64,000 nt of DNA, from the NCBI GenBank assembly GCA_950295325.1, contig OX485803.1, positions 39,883,554-39,947,553 of the forward strand, written 5' to 3'. Position 1 is the first letter of the stretch. Each line of letters starts with the position of its first letter. This DNA comes from Polytrichum commune (Eukaryota; Streptophyta; Polytrichopsida; Polytrichales; Polytrichaceae). The notes under the pieces were generated by a model that did no database searches, was not told where the DNA came from, and saw only the letters and a list, made by a program, of their open reading frames with translations. Of this stretch, positions 10,899-21,353 are shown one piece after another. The position numbers and the translations under genes are program-made.

Positions 10899-11520
10899 TG
10901 TGAGGCCAAATCCACCACCCTTAAGCGTCCTAGTCCGGGTGATGGCTTTGCGAGTCACATGTATCTCTTACAACTTGAACCATGTGCAAAGTAATTTTTA
11001 TGTCCAAAAGAACACATATTGTTTCCACTCATTGTACTTTATTAATGTTAGCCTCTTGGCTTGTGGTAGAGTTGGCTTTCTTAAGCATCCAACCCGTGGC
11101 TTTAGCCACACATGCCCTTAAGGACATTCCCCTCACTCGTTTAATCTTCACTTCCTTTTTCTTGCCATTGCAAGAATCTTCCACATTCTCCATTAATAAT
11201 GCAAGTGAGTTATTTTGACCAAGAGGTGCAAGTGTTGAAAAACACTTTTCTCAATGGTTAAACACACTCATACAAACCCACACGTGGCACCAACTAGCCT
11301 AAATGAATATAACTTCTTAGCTACCACTAAAGATGGCCTAATGTGATCTAGTTTTTTATGTGCTAATACTTACTACTTGAGCTAGCCTTGCTAACCCCTA
11401 GATAGTCTAAATGAATTGTTGCTAGGCAACCCAACTGCCTTCTGATTCCAGTCTCGGGTGTGGTCTAACCTCCAAGCCCAGCTGCCTTTGATTCTAGTCC
11501 CGGGTGGTCTAACCTCCAAG
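10899..11520 (-). repeat. Left part of a gypsy-family LTR, interrupted by M1
   Basis: Starts TGTGAGGCCAAATCC and matches the LTR at 4,690 for several hundred bp. It ends in a short tandem repeat (CCAAGCCCAGCTGCC units) where M1 is inserted. It continues after M1 at 25,761. The 5 bp to its left (CGGGC) do not match the 5 bp right of the other part (TCCTC). Confidence 0.8.
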
Positions 11521-11720
11521 CGGACGACACTTGTATGTGAGCATAGAGCGTAGAGCGGAGAGCGGAGAGCGGAGAGCGTAGAGGAAATAAAAATAGCAAA
11601 CTTGTCAGACTAAAATAAGGGGTTTTAAAAAATAGCCAAGAATATACCTGGAATATTCCATAATCTTCCAAAAATAGTAAAAATTGGACCTATTTCCGTG
11701 GGATGTATAGGTCATAAAAT
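11521..11720 (+). repeat. M1 left terminal region
   Basis: Outer end CGGACGACACTTG, then TATGTGAGCATAGAGCG, then tandem AGAGCGG-type heptamers (11,552-11,580), and CCTATTTCCGTGG at about 11,690. The outer 12 bases match the M2 end (GGGACGACACTT on the minus strand at about 32,416). They differ from the right ends of M1 and M3, so left and right termini can be told apart. Confidence 0.75.
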
Positions 11721-12026
11721 AAACAAAAAAACCCTGAAATTGAAATGGTCTCACTAAGTTTGGAAACCGTGAGGTGGTTGAATTGTTAAAACCATGGATG
11801 ATTACAAGAAAAATTCAATGAAAATGGTTTTTCTCAGATTGGTATAATTGAAGAACGAGTCAATCAAAATACAAAGGAATCAAAATAATCAACTTGCTTC
11901 GTTTTTTTTCCATCACTTTTTTCTTTGTCCTATATGTGAGTCAACTCTATAGCTTGGACTGCTGCAATTATCGTTTTCGGCCGAATAGGTTATAAATTAG
12001 ACTCATATCCAACATGATTGTATATA

Positions 12027-12507
12027 CACTTGCACGCAATGGGAGATGAAAGAGACGTGTTTACTGGACTAGGATGGGAGAAGGAAATTATAAGTATAGG
12101 AAATCCTCATATTCCTTTTAATCCATCGCCGGAATTTGAGTTTGCTGCTGGAAATCGAGGTAGTGATGACTACGAGCTGACTCCATTTTCGCAGTCTACA
12201 CAAGTATGGAGGTGGAGGGTGCAGGAGGAACAAAAACAATATGAGAAAAAAGAAAAAAATACATGAAGATGTGCCGGAGAAGGACGTTGATTTGGATAAA
12301 GACAAATCGAACGAAACGGAAAAGGAGGTGAAGGTGGAAGGCGAATCTTCGAAGTCTCTTTCATTTCGGGAAAGGATGAGAGGATTGTTGCCGCATCGTC
12401 GTCCGCTGAAGGATCGAATGAGAGATAAAATAGTTTCTTATATGGATTTGCTTCGACCGGGTCCACCTCCCTCGGAATCATCCAAGAAGTATGCAAAACG
12501 GAAATAG
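12027..12507 (+). pseudogene. ORF2, small conserved MULE-family protein (M1 copy)
   Basis: I do not recognise this protein. It starts near MGDERDVFTGLGWEKEI (ATG at about 12,039, or 12,018 upstream in the same frame) and runs through DDYELTPFSQSTQ and WRWRVQEEQKQYEK. It shifts frame in an A-rich run near 12,250-12,270 and continues as SKSLSFRERMRGLLPHRRPL and LLRPGPPPS. The whole protein would be about 155 residues, highly charged, with no membrane segment or known domain. M2 has the same protein at 31,388-31,903, also near its left terminus, so it is a conserved accessory product of the family. AATAAA at 12,552 could be its polyadenylation signal. It lies tail to tail with the transposase. 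Confidence 0.65.
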
Positions 12508-12668
12508 AGTTGATAGACAAATGATACATTGTAATACGATACTTTGAATGGAATAAAAATAATCATTGAGATTATATCTTTATTATATCAATCAATTATT
12601 GCTTCACAAGAGGTCCAGAATTGGACACATATATCATAGCCTAATGTAGTGCTAGGCTGAGAGGAATT

Positions 12669-15600
12669 CTAGGAAGTAGAATGTGTTAAGAGACCTCCCT
12701 CCATGATGAGTTTGACCTCATTGAAACTAAATGTCGGGGCGTGTATGAACAAATTCACTTCCGCATCCAAATTAGAAACCTTGATGAAGATGTAATACAA
12801 ATGCTTACAATTCATATAAGAATTTCGTTTGTGGCTGAACTTGGAAATCATATCCAAGAAGTAGGCGCAGTTGCATTCTGGAAGAGAACTCACTGTCACT
12901 TGGTAGATGGGTGGTTGCGGTTCTGATTTGGACTGCAGTGTGATAATGCAACCAAATCCCGGTTGAGGGATCATAGTTAACTTCATAACAGTACCATGCA
13001 TAGCTTCAATAGAGGCAACCATCTGCCTCTGCTTTGCCGAAGGTGCGCTGCTGGATCTCCGAACAAGCTTGGACAATCTTATGGGAGGGATGAAGTCCGG
13101 GTGTTCTGGAACACGGATTCGAGACATATCCAGTGGGGGAGCAGAGTTGGTGAAGAGTCGAGTCTGTGTGATGCGCTCTTTTGGTGGGAGTTGAAAACCT
13201 GCGTTCTCAAGCGCGAAGATCTCCGAGCGGGTGAGGTTGGTACCAATCTTCATGGGCCAAATTGGTGGAATAGGAGGTTTCTGGTCATCAGCAGAGAACG
13301 GCATGACCCATTTCCGACGAGGGCCCTTTACGCAACGCTCGATGTCGTCTGGGCAAAAAACGAATTCCGTGCGCTTCATAGATTGGAGTTTGTAATGATG
13401 CCACATACCGGTGTAGGTCGGCGCAGGGACGCTCTTATTATTGGTGATGATTCTTGCGGTGCACTTCTTCTTCGTGCCCGCATGATTAGCCCAACAAGAT
13501 TTCCCTGAGGTATACGGTATACGAGCAATATGCCAAAGAGAGACATCTACTTTGGTTTCTTGCATGGCGGTGACACGCTGGAAACCAAGTCCTGCAGGTG
13601 AAGGTACTTGAAGCTCTTGTACAGAGGGGGAAGACTCCTCAATGATAGTAGGTAGTGTTTCTGGTTGAGATCGAGTGACTCGCTTACCGGGGCGAGGTCG
13701 AGAGAAGTTCACTGTATCGGGGCGGTGGGTCTCGCCATCATCACCAATTGGAGTGTCCGGTCTTCGATTCTGCGATCCAAACACCTCGGCGCCCTCAAGG
13801 TGTGGATCGCGATTGCAAAACTCTTCCCCACCGGGCATGTCAAGCAAGACCTTCTGCAACACTGTGGGGTCGCCAGTATGCTGAGCTCGACGTTGAGCAC
13901 CCCTGAGCTTCAGTTATTCTTTGCTAGGACCGTCTCCGCCAATTCCACCTTTAAGGAATTGGCAGTATGCCACAACCTGTAAGAAGGCGCGAATGTAGTC
14001 GTCCACCGTAGCCACGTAGAGATCACCACCCTTGTTGCCGGAGGCTTGAAGCCACTTGTTGTGGACGGACTCCGCAAGATTGCACGACGGCATCTCGGCC
14101 AACTGGTCTTGGGTTAAAACCTTTTCATGCTTGAGGAAATCAAGTATTAGAATCAGTACAAAGAGATGAAACTGAACCCAGGAAAAACCAATAATGAATC
14201 ATGAAGGATATGTACCAGTTCCATGAAACCACCCCATTGAAGGTAGCGGAAGTGCCAAAAAGCAAGCCAGAGCTGAAGATGCTTGAGACCGTCCTCACTC
14301 GTACAATTCGATGACGCCCACCAAGCCTTGATAGCTAGGTACCTAGTCTCAGCCTCTGCCATAGATGACGCATTTCGATATTGAAGGCAAAGGTGTCTAT
14401 GTTGGTCTTGTAACTCATGTTTTATATAGGATTTTGTATGTTTTTCAAGCGATTGTTTCCAATGGAAAAAACAAGTGCGCTCACGACCCTCCATTGGAAC
14501 TTTGGGATCTCCTAAACCATACACAATGCGAACTGCGTTCCAATTGGCTTGCACATTGTCCGCCATAAAGCCTATAAAGGTTGGATGTGGGATACCGTGT
14601 CGGGCCATGACGTGGTTGAGGTTCTGCCAGAAGAGCACTTGGGCATCCTTATCCTCTAATTGGAAATCACAACATGAAATGGTCATGACCCGTTGATAAG
14701 TCCCATCGTAGACATGAGCAGCCATGGTGGTCCACCCTTTGACCCGCTTGACGTGATCGGACATCATCCACACGTTCTCAAGGTCCCCACCCGGTTGCAT
14801 CCGACGAACCAAATCCACTCCACTTCCAGGACCAACCTCCGACATCTTAAAGACGAACACCTTGTCCGCATCGTCACCTTGTCCTGGGAATTGGTTCCGT
14901 TGGACGTAGGCCCAATTGCTAACACCTCTGAGCTTTGCGATGCCATCCATAACACCGAACCTCCGCAAATATTTGAAAGAGGTAACCTTAGAGCGAAGGT
15001 TTGGGGAATTCAACTCTCTACAGCTCTCAAACACAGGTTCGAGCTCTTTTAAGGAGAGGGGTCGGTGTGTGTCATTATCGCCAGAAATGAGGAACTCACC
15101 AACAATGTCCTTGCTGGCTTCAAGGTCAATCTTGTTGTGCGTGGCTTGAGGAGTACGCTCAACGTGCTCCTCGAGAAGTGCATTGATACGCTTCCGGCTG
15201 TCTCTGCAGTCTCCAACCTTCACTGGATGTTGATGAGTACCGAGATGAATGCAGGCTCTTTGAGAGGACTCCTTCCCATGGACGTAGAAGATTTTCGCCT
15301 GGCATAGAGCAATGCATTTGGGAGGCTCTTTGCAGATCCTGCAAACTAGAGTAGAACCGGATGGCACAATCCAGAGAGAGGGAAAGGATCTTTAGTGAAA
15401 CCTTCGAATTCCGTGTTGTTGACCTTAGAGGCACGATGGGTGCGTTGAAGGTAATCACAACTAGGGTTTTGGCATTGGAGATGGCCAACACATGTAGAGG
15501 AACGAAAGGTAAGGCCAACGTCGTTTGTAATGTTGGTGGTTTGAGTCTTAGTCCAAACATGGCCATCATATTGCTTGTCCATGCCGTCCAACGACTTGGC

Positions 15601-15741
15601 CCTGGTTTGAGATGATGAGACTTCTGCTGCAGGGAGGACAAATAACTGGGTACCATCGAAATGAGGGGGAAGGTGATTAACTACTTGGATTTTTAGTTTA
15701 TCGTAATCTATTTTCTTGAGGACGTTCTTACTACCGGGCAT
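12669..15741 (-). pseudogene. MULE transposase with SWIM zinc finger (M1 copy)
   Basis: Two exons on the minus strand, 15,741-14,216 and 14,120-12,669, with a 95-bp GT-AG intron. I start it at MPGSKNVLKK (15,741), which matches MSGRKNILKK in M2. An upstream ATG at 15,894 is not supported. Order: an N-terminal Cys/His region (CVGHLQCQNPSCDY, CRICKEPPKC) like the DNA-binding zinc domains of MULEs; a DDE-type core with VYDGTYQRVMTI, FMADNVQANWNAV and CFFHWKQSLEKH; and a C-terminal SWIM finger (CNCAYF...NCKHLYYIF). This enzyme would cut and join element ends. It has a 2-bp frameshift in a CT run at about 15,375 and a stop (TAA for a GAA kept in M2) at about 13,912, so it is dead. Confidence 0.85.
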
Positions 15742-15851
15742 AGAACCAAGACGACGATTGCTCACTTTCTTTCCAATGTGTGAGTTTGATGTGGTGAGGT
15801 TGTGGAAAGGAAATAGAGCGAATAGGTCTGAATTGCGGGAGGGTTGAACAC

Positions 15852-16870
15852 ATGAAGGAAATAGGCAATTCACAACCTCCGACAACGGAACCATCTAAGA
15901 AAAAGAAGAGGAGGCGATCGTCTACATATTACACTGATAAGAAGAGAAAGACAGTGAGGACACAAAAGTCACAGGCAAGGAAAGCGCCAATTGAGGGCCG
16001 TGGGACGCCCGAGGATTTGAGCCAAAGCATAAAGGACCTGCGGAAACCTTCGTGGAGGCTAGACTGTGGGATTCGGCCTTTTCATTTATCACCGATTGTA
16101 GAAGAGGCGGACGGAAGTAAAGCGCAACCAATGGCAGAAGTGGAGGAGTTGGGAAACGACAGCATCCAAGAGGACTCACGCGAAGAGACAAACTCTACAA
16201 GTGTCGTACGTATTCTTCGGGTTCTCCATATATTCAGTTGTTTGAGCACATAATGAAAATGGTAGAACATATTCAACTGTGAAACAACTTTTCTTTTAGA
16301 TATTATGGTTTGTCATCATTGTTATAAACATTGTTTTATCTTAAATATAGGAAGAGGGGGGGAGTGCAGATAGTGGAAATATCTACGAAGAAGACAACAA
16401 GAGGTAGCACAACAAATTGAGAAGGCGTTAGAAGAGCAAGAACCGATGTCGGGACAACCAACAATTCAAGCAAGAGAAAAAATGAAGGCGTCCAAGAGGA
16501 AAGCGGCAAAGGAAGATCTGAAATCAAATTTGTTGGGAGGCCGCGAAAGAGCTGAAGGAGGAGACCCATGCGCAGAAACCCTAAGTGTGGATGTTGTGAC
16601 CCCTGCTTCAAGATTTTTGTGAAGCAAGGCGGGCGGAACACAACAAACATCAAGGCGAGGGCGTGGCCGCGGGAGAGGAATGGCGCAAGTAAACCTCGGA
16701 GATTCGAGAAGCACTCCAATAACACCGACAGAGGACGGGACCTCGGAAGATAGTGGCGCCAATATAGGGGCTTCAGTGGAGGGCATACTCCAAATTCTGG
16801 TAAGGTGTCGGGATCTCGGCCAAGCTATGTTCGCCAACGTTTTTGCTTTCTATCACCTTGATTTCTCATA
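15852..16870 (+). pseudogene. ORF3, basic AT-hook-like protein remnant
   Basis: Open frame 15,852-16,253 with a lysine/arginine-rich start (KKKKRRRSS, a likely nuclear signal) and an acidic tail. A possible GT-AG intron (about 16,202-16,350) leads to EEGGSADSGN, then stops. Later frames hold KMKASKRKAAKEDLK and an RGRGRGRG run just before an ATG at 16,680, reminiscent of AT-hook cores. It is divergent from the transposase and its 5' end overlaps the region upstream of the transposase start. It may be a decayed DNA-binding protein of the element. No counterpart is visible in M2, whose matching region is lost. Confidence 0.35.
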
Positions 16871-17752
16871 GTATTTGGAATATCAGCTTGACTTGCTTTC
16901 GGCCTTGTCTTGATTTGGGTTTAGGAACATGTTAGGAAAGGTATGTTTGTGTTTGAAAAATCAAAAGGTTATGTGCACATCATGTTGCTCTCGGCCTTGG
17001 CTCGTTTTGTATAGTGCACAAGAATGAGCTAGGGGAAGAGGCCTCGGATCCGAGGCCTCATATTTGTGTAAGTTTGAATATGTGAAAGGTAGGGTTTTGA
17101 GAGAGGCGAGGTTCTTGATTTCTCAAACTAATGGAATGTCGACTTTCTTGCTTTCTTGATTCCTTGCTCTCGGCCATTTCTTCTATTGTGTAGTGCATAA
17201 GTGGGAGCCATAGGAAGAGGCCTCGGATCCGAGGCCTCTTATTTGTGGGTAGGTTTGTGCTTGAAAAATCAAAATGTTATGTGCACATCAATTGCTCTCG
17301 GCCTTGGCTCGTTTTGTGTAGTGCATAAGAACGAGCTAGGGCAAGAGGCCTTGGATCCGAGGCCTCATATTTGTGTAAGTTTGAATATGTGAGAGGTAGG
17401 ATTTTGAGAGAGGCGAGGTTCTTGATTTCTCAACCTAATTGAATGTCAACTTTCTTGCTTTCTTGATTCCTTGCTCTCAGCCATTTCTTTTATTGTGTAG
17501 TGCATAAGTGGGAGCCATAGGAAGAGGCCTCGGATCCGAGGCCTCTTATTTGTGGGTAGGTTTGTGCTTGAAAAATCAAAATGTTATGTGCACATCAATT
17601 GCTCTCGGCCTTGTTTTGTTTTGTGTAGTGCATAAGAAGGAGCTAGGGGAAGAGGCCTCGGATCCGAGGCCTCTTAATTGTGTAAGTTTGAGTATGTGAA
17701 AGGTAGGGTTTTGAGAGAGGCGAGGTTCTTGATTTCTCAAACTAATGGAATG

Positions 17753-18980
17753 TCAACTTTCTTCCATTTTTGATTCCTTGCTCTCTGCCTTGTGGCCCAC
17801 GGGCGAACGCCCGTGGGCCATGTAACATGTAACTTGGTTAGGCATGTCTTTATGAGGCACTTTGGTTGGTTGGTTATGTGTATGTAAACTAGTTTGTGTG
17901 TGAGGCCTCGGATCCGAGGCCTCTCGGCCGAGGCCACTTGAGGTTTTTTGATTCAAAGTACAACTTGTATGAATGAGGCACTTTGCTTGTTTTTGAGGAT
18001 GTAAACTAGTTTGTGAATGAGGCCTCGGATCCGAGGCCTCTTTTATGTGTTCCAAAACAAGTGTACGGAAGAGGCACTTTGGTTGGTTCTGAGTATGTAA
18101 ACTAGTTTGTGTGTGAGGCCTCGGATCCGAGGCCTCTCGGCCGAGGCCACTTGAGGTTTTTTGATTCAAAGTATAACTTGTATGAATGAGGCACTTTGCT
18201 TGTTTTTGAGGATGCAAACTAGTTTGTGAATGAGGCCTCGGATCCGAGGCCTCTTTTATGTGTTCCAAAACAAGTGTACGAATGAGGCACTTTGGTTTGT
18301 TTTGAGTATGTAAACTAGTTTGTGTGTAAGGCCTTGGATCCGAGGCCTCTCGGCCGAGGCCACTTGAGGTTTTTTGATTCAAAGTATAACTTGTATGAAT
18401 GAGGCACTTTGCTTGTTTTTGAGGATGCAAACTAGTTTGTGAATGAGGCCTCGGATCCGAGGCCTCTTTTATGTGTTCCAAAACAAGTGTACGAATGAGG
18501 CACTTTGGTTTGTTTTGAGTATGTAAACTAGTTTGTGTGTAAGGCCTTGGATCCGAGGCCTCTCGGCCGAGGCCACTTGAGGTTTTTTGATTCAAAGTAT
18601 AACTTGTATGAATGAGGCACTTTGCTTGTTTTTGAGGATGCAAACTAGTTTGTGAATGAGGCCTCGGATCCGAGGCCTCTTTTATGTGTTCCAAAACAAG
18701 TGTACAGATGAGGCACTTTGGTTTGTTTTGAGTATGTAAACTAGTTTGTGAATGAGGCCTCGGATCCGAGGCCTCTTTTATGTGTTCCAAAACAAGTGTA
18801 CGGAAGAGGCACTTTGGTTTGTTTTGAGTATGTAAACTAGTTTGTGTGTAAGGCCTCGGATCCGAGGCCTCTCGGCCGAGGCCACTTGAGGTTTTTTGAT
18901 TCAACGTATAGCTTGTATGAATGAGGCACTTTGCTTGTTTTTGAGTATGTAAACTAGTTTGAAAATGAGGCCTCGGATCC
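17753..18980. repeat. 213-bp tandem repeat block within the palindrome array
   Basis: Units near 17,900, 18,114, 18,328, 18,541 and 18,755-18,849 repeat the order: palindrome, CTCGGCCGAGGCCACTTGAG, ATTCAAAGTATAACTTGTAT, second palindrome, TGTGTTCCAAAACAAG. The near identity of neighbouring units points to recent unequal exchange or replication slippage. A 383-codon minus-strand open frame here (EASDPRPHSQTSLH repeats) is a by-product of a repeat length divisible by three. Confidence 0.85.
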
Positions 18981-18989
18981 GAGGCCTCC

Positions 18990-19700
18990 TTTTAGTGCCC
19001 TCGATCAGCAGTCCCCAGGGAGTGCCTCCCGGGACTGCGAATGTTTAAACAGGCATAACTTCCTTGGTTTTTGCCCAAATGGGGCAAGTAAGGTGTCCAT
19101 CGGCATCTACATTTCACGTAGATGACGATAGAGTGGTTGATTGTTAGATTCGGAGACCACACGTGGAAGATATGGAGGTCTGAAGCTGCCGGGGGGGGGG
19201 GGGAAATGTGTTTTGTTAAGTGCATATGTAGGAGCTAGGAGAAGAGGCCTCGGATCCGAGGCCTCTTTTATGTGTTCCAAAACTAGTGTACGGATGAGGC
19301 ACTATGGTTGGTTTGGAGTACGTAAATTACTTTGTGTGTGAGCCCTCGGATCCGAGGCCTCTCAGCCGAGGCCACTTGAGGTTATTTGATTCAACGTATA
19401 GCTTGTATGAATGAGGCACTTTGCTTGTTTTTGAGTATGTACACTAGTTTGAAAATGAGGCCTCGGATCCGAGGCCTCCTTTTAGTGCCCTCGATCAGCA
19501 GTCCCCTGGGAGTGGCTCCCGGGACTGCGAATGTTTAAACAGGCATAACTTCCTTGATTTTTGCCCAAATGGGGCAAGTGAGGTGTCCATCAGCATCTAC
19601 ATTTCACGTAGATGACGATAGAGTGGTTGATTGTTAGATTCGAAGACCACACGTGGAAGATATGGAGGTCTGAAGCTTGGGGGGGGGGGGATTGTATTTT
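18990..19700. repeat. Two copies of a 490-bp unit with poly-G runs
   Basis: CCCTCGATCAGCAGTCCCC through GGGACTGCGAATGTTTAAAC and onward occurs at about 18,998 and 19,488. Each copy ends in a homopolymer of 12-13 G (19,191-19,203 and 19,679-19,690). Each unit is joined to palindrome-bearing sequence, so this is an expansion step of the array. Confidence 0.8.
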
Positions 19701-20778
19701 GTTAAGTGTATAAGTAGGAGCTTTGGGAAGAGGCCTCGGATCCGAGGCCTCTTTTTTGTGTCAAGGTTTGTGCTTGAAAAATCAAAATGTTAGGTTCATT
19801 TTTGAATTCTCTCGGCCATTTTCTGTAGTATGTATTTCATAAGGAGGGGCATTCGGAAGAGGCCTCGGATCCAAGGCCTCATTTTTGTGTCAAGGTATGT
19901 GCATGAAAAGTTAAAATGTTATGTTCATTTTTGAATGCTCTTGGCCCTCTTGTTTTGGGTAGTGCATAAGTAGGTACTTTGTGAAGAGGCCTCGGATCCA
20001 AGGCCTCATTTTTGTGTCAAGCTATGTGCTTGAAAAATGAAAATCTTATGTTCATTTTCGAATGCTCTCGGCCTTCTTGTTTTGGGTAGTGAATAAGTAT
20101 GTGTTTTGGGAAGAGGCCTCGGATCCGAGGCCTCATGTTTGTGTCAATTTTATGCTAGAAAAATCAAAATGTTATGTTCGTGTAAGATTGCTCTCGGCCT
20201 TCTTGTTTTGGGTACTACATGCGTAGGAGGTTTGTGAAGAGGCCTCGGATCCGAGGCCTCATTTTGGAGACAATGTATGGGCTTGAAAAGTCAAACTGCT
20301 ATGTTCACATAAGATTTCTCTCGGCCTTTTTCTTTTGGGTAGTGCATAAGGAGGAGGTAGGAAAAAAGGCCTCGGATTCGAGGCCTCTCATTCGTAGGTA
20401 GGTTAGTGCTAGAGTTGACCACTTGACTTAGCATTCGGCCATTTCCGTTTGTAGTTTGCTCTCGGCCTTGTATTGTTTTTGTGAGGATTTGTTTCTTTAT
20501 AGTTACGAAGTTATTAACTTTTCTTTGTGAAATTCTCATTTTCTCCATGTTCTTAGGATATGGACTCTTCACAGGTTGCGCAATCGCAACCCCAATCTGG
20601 AGAGGATGTTGTTCTTGCGGCCCCCGCTGTTGAAGTTGAAGCTGTGCAGGTTGAGAGTCTCAATTCGCAGGGCCCATTATAAGTAGAGGTGAGTTGGATA
20701 GTTGTTGAATAATTTGTTGAGCAAGTTTTTTGAGTTCTAGCTTTCTAAGCATGGTTTTATTGTTTGTGTTTTTGTTAG

Positions 20779-21353
20779 GCTCTCGCAATGAGCGAAGATG
20801 CCGTTCAAGCAGTTGCCGACACGGATTCCGTGGTGTGTGAGCTTGAGCTTCGGAAATCACAAAATGAGGACTCCATTGGTGTTATCCAACGCCTCCGGAT
20901 TAAGCCAACATGTAAGTCCCGCTTATCCATTCCTTTGTGCCGCTTGAGAGCCCTCCCTCTCGTCCGTCCTATCAGTGAGGTTGAGGTGCAGCGCTTGGAA
21001 TGTGAATTTGTAATGGGATACCGAGAGGGTGATCGGGTTCTTTACGTGTCTGCTTTCAACAACGTTCCCGTGGACCTCCCCATTCTACCTGGCATTATGG
21101 CCTCTTGGAGCCCTCTCTGGCAAAAGGCCTCCGCAAAATTTGACGCCAAGCTCAAGGAGGATCCGGATCTTGCACATTTCGCCGGGAAGATGTTCTTCGT
21201 CTGAGAAGGCAATCATCGTCTCACCGCTTGGTGGATACACATCAATAACCACCACGCCGATGACAAGAGTTGGCATATCTCGGTGGATTGCATTGTTGTT
21301 GACCCTAGAGGATATACCGGTGTATTCCTCAATGCCATGAGCGACATTAATTG
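20779..21353 (+). other. ParB/Srx-like domain exon
   Basis: Exon 2 of the fusion gene. The box EGNHRLTA matches the ParB/Srx family nucleotide-binding motif (G-x-x-R-x-x-A) and is preceded by the expected region with conserved hydrophobics and a glycine (MGYREGDRVLYV). An in-frame TGA (21,202-21,204) lies immediately before EGNHR. ParB proteins in bacteria and phages bind DNA sites and load as CTP-dependent clamps; Srx-type relatives bind ATP. Which activity an intact relative has cannot be told. Confidence 0.6.

Larger units (their letters stand above)
16985..20410. repeat. Array of about 25 copies of a 22-bp palindrome
   Basis: Each palindrome reads GAGGCCTCGGA followed by its own reverse complement TCCGAGGCCTC, centred on a BamHI-type GGATCC. 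I count about 25 by eye, from about 17,039 to about 20,389; most are perfect, some have one mismatch. Spacing forms blocks: about 308-bp units with two palindromes (17.0-17.7 kb), about 213-bp units with two (17.9-18.9 kb), about 490-bp units (18.97-19.7 kb) and about 125-bp units with one (19.7-20.4 kb). A second short palindrome, CTCGGCCGAG, recurs. Surrounding sequence diverges more than the palindromes, which suggests constraint on them. The array ends about 170 bp before the start codon of the ParB-like gene. Confidence 0.9.

Noticed and set aside
10079-10958. Proline/arginine-rich open frames on the minus strand and glycine/arginine-rich ones on the plus strand
   Set aside because: They arise from the GC-rich minisatellite and run into the LTR.
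17753-18904. 383-codon minus-strand open frame with EASDPRPHSQTSLH repeats, looking like a repeat protein
   Set aside because: It is the palindrome array read in a frame kept open because the unit is about 213 bp. Composition and repetition follow the DNA, and no start context or homologue is evident.
16985-20410. Palindrome array as a CRISPR array
   Set aside because: The host is a plant, spacers are themselves repeated rather than unique, spacing is irregular, and no cas genes are present.
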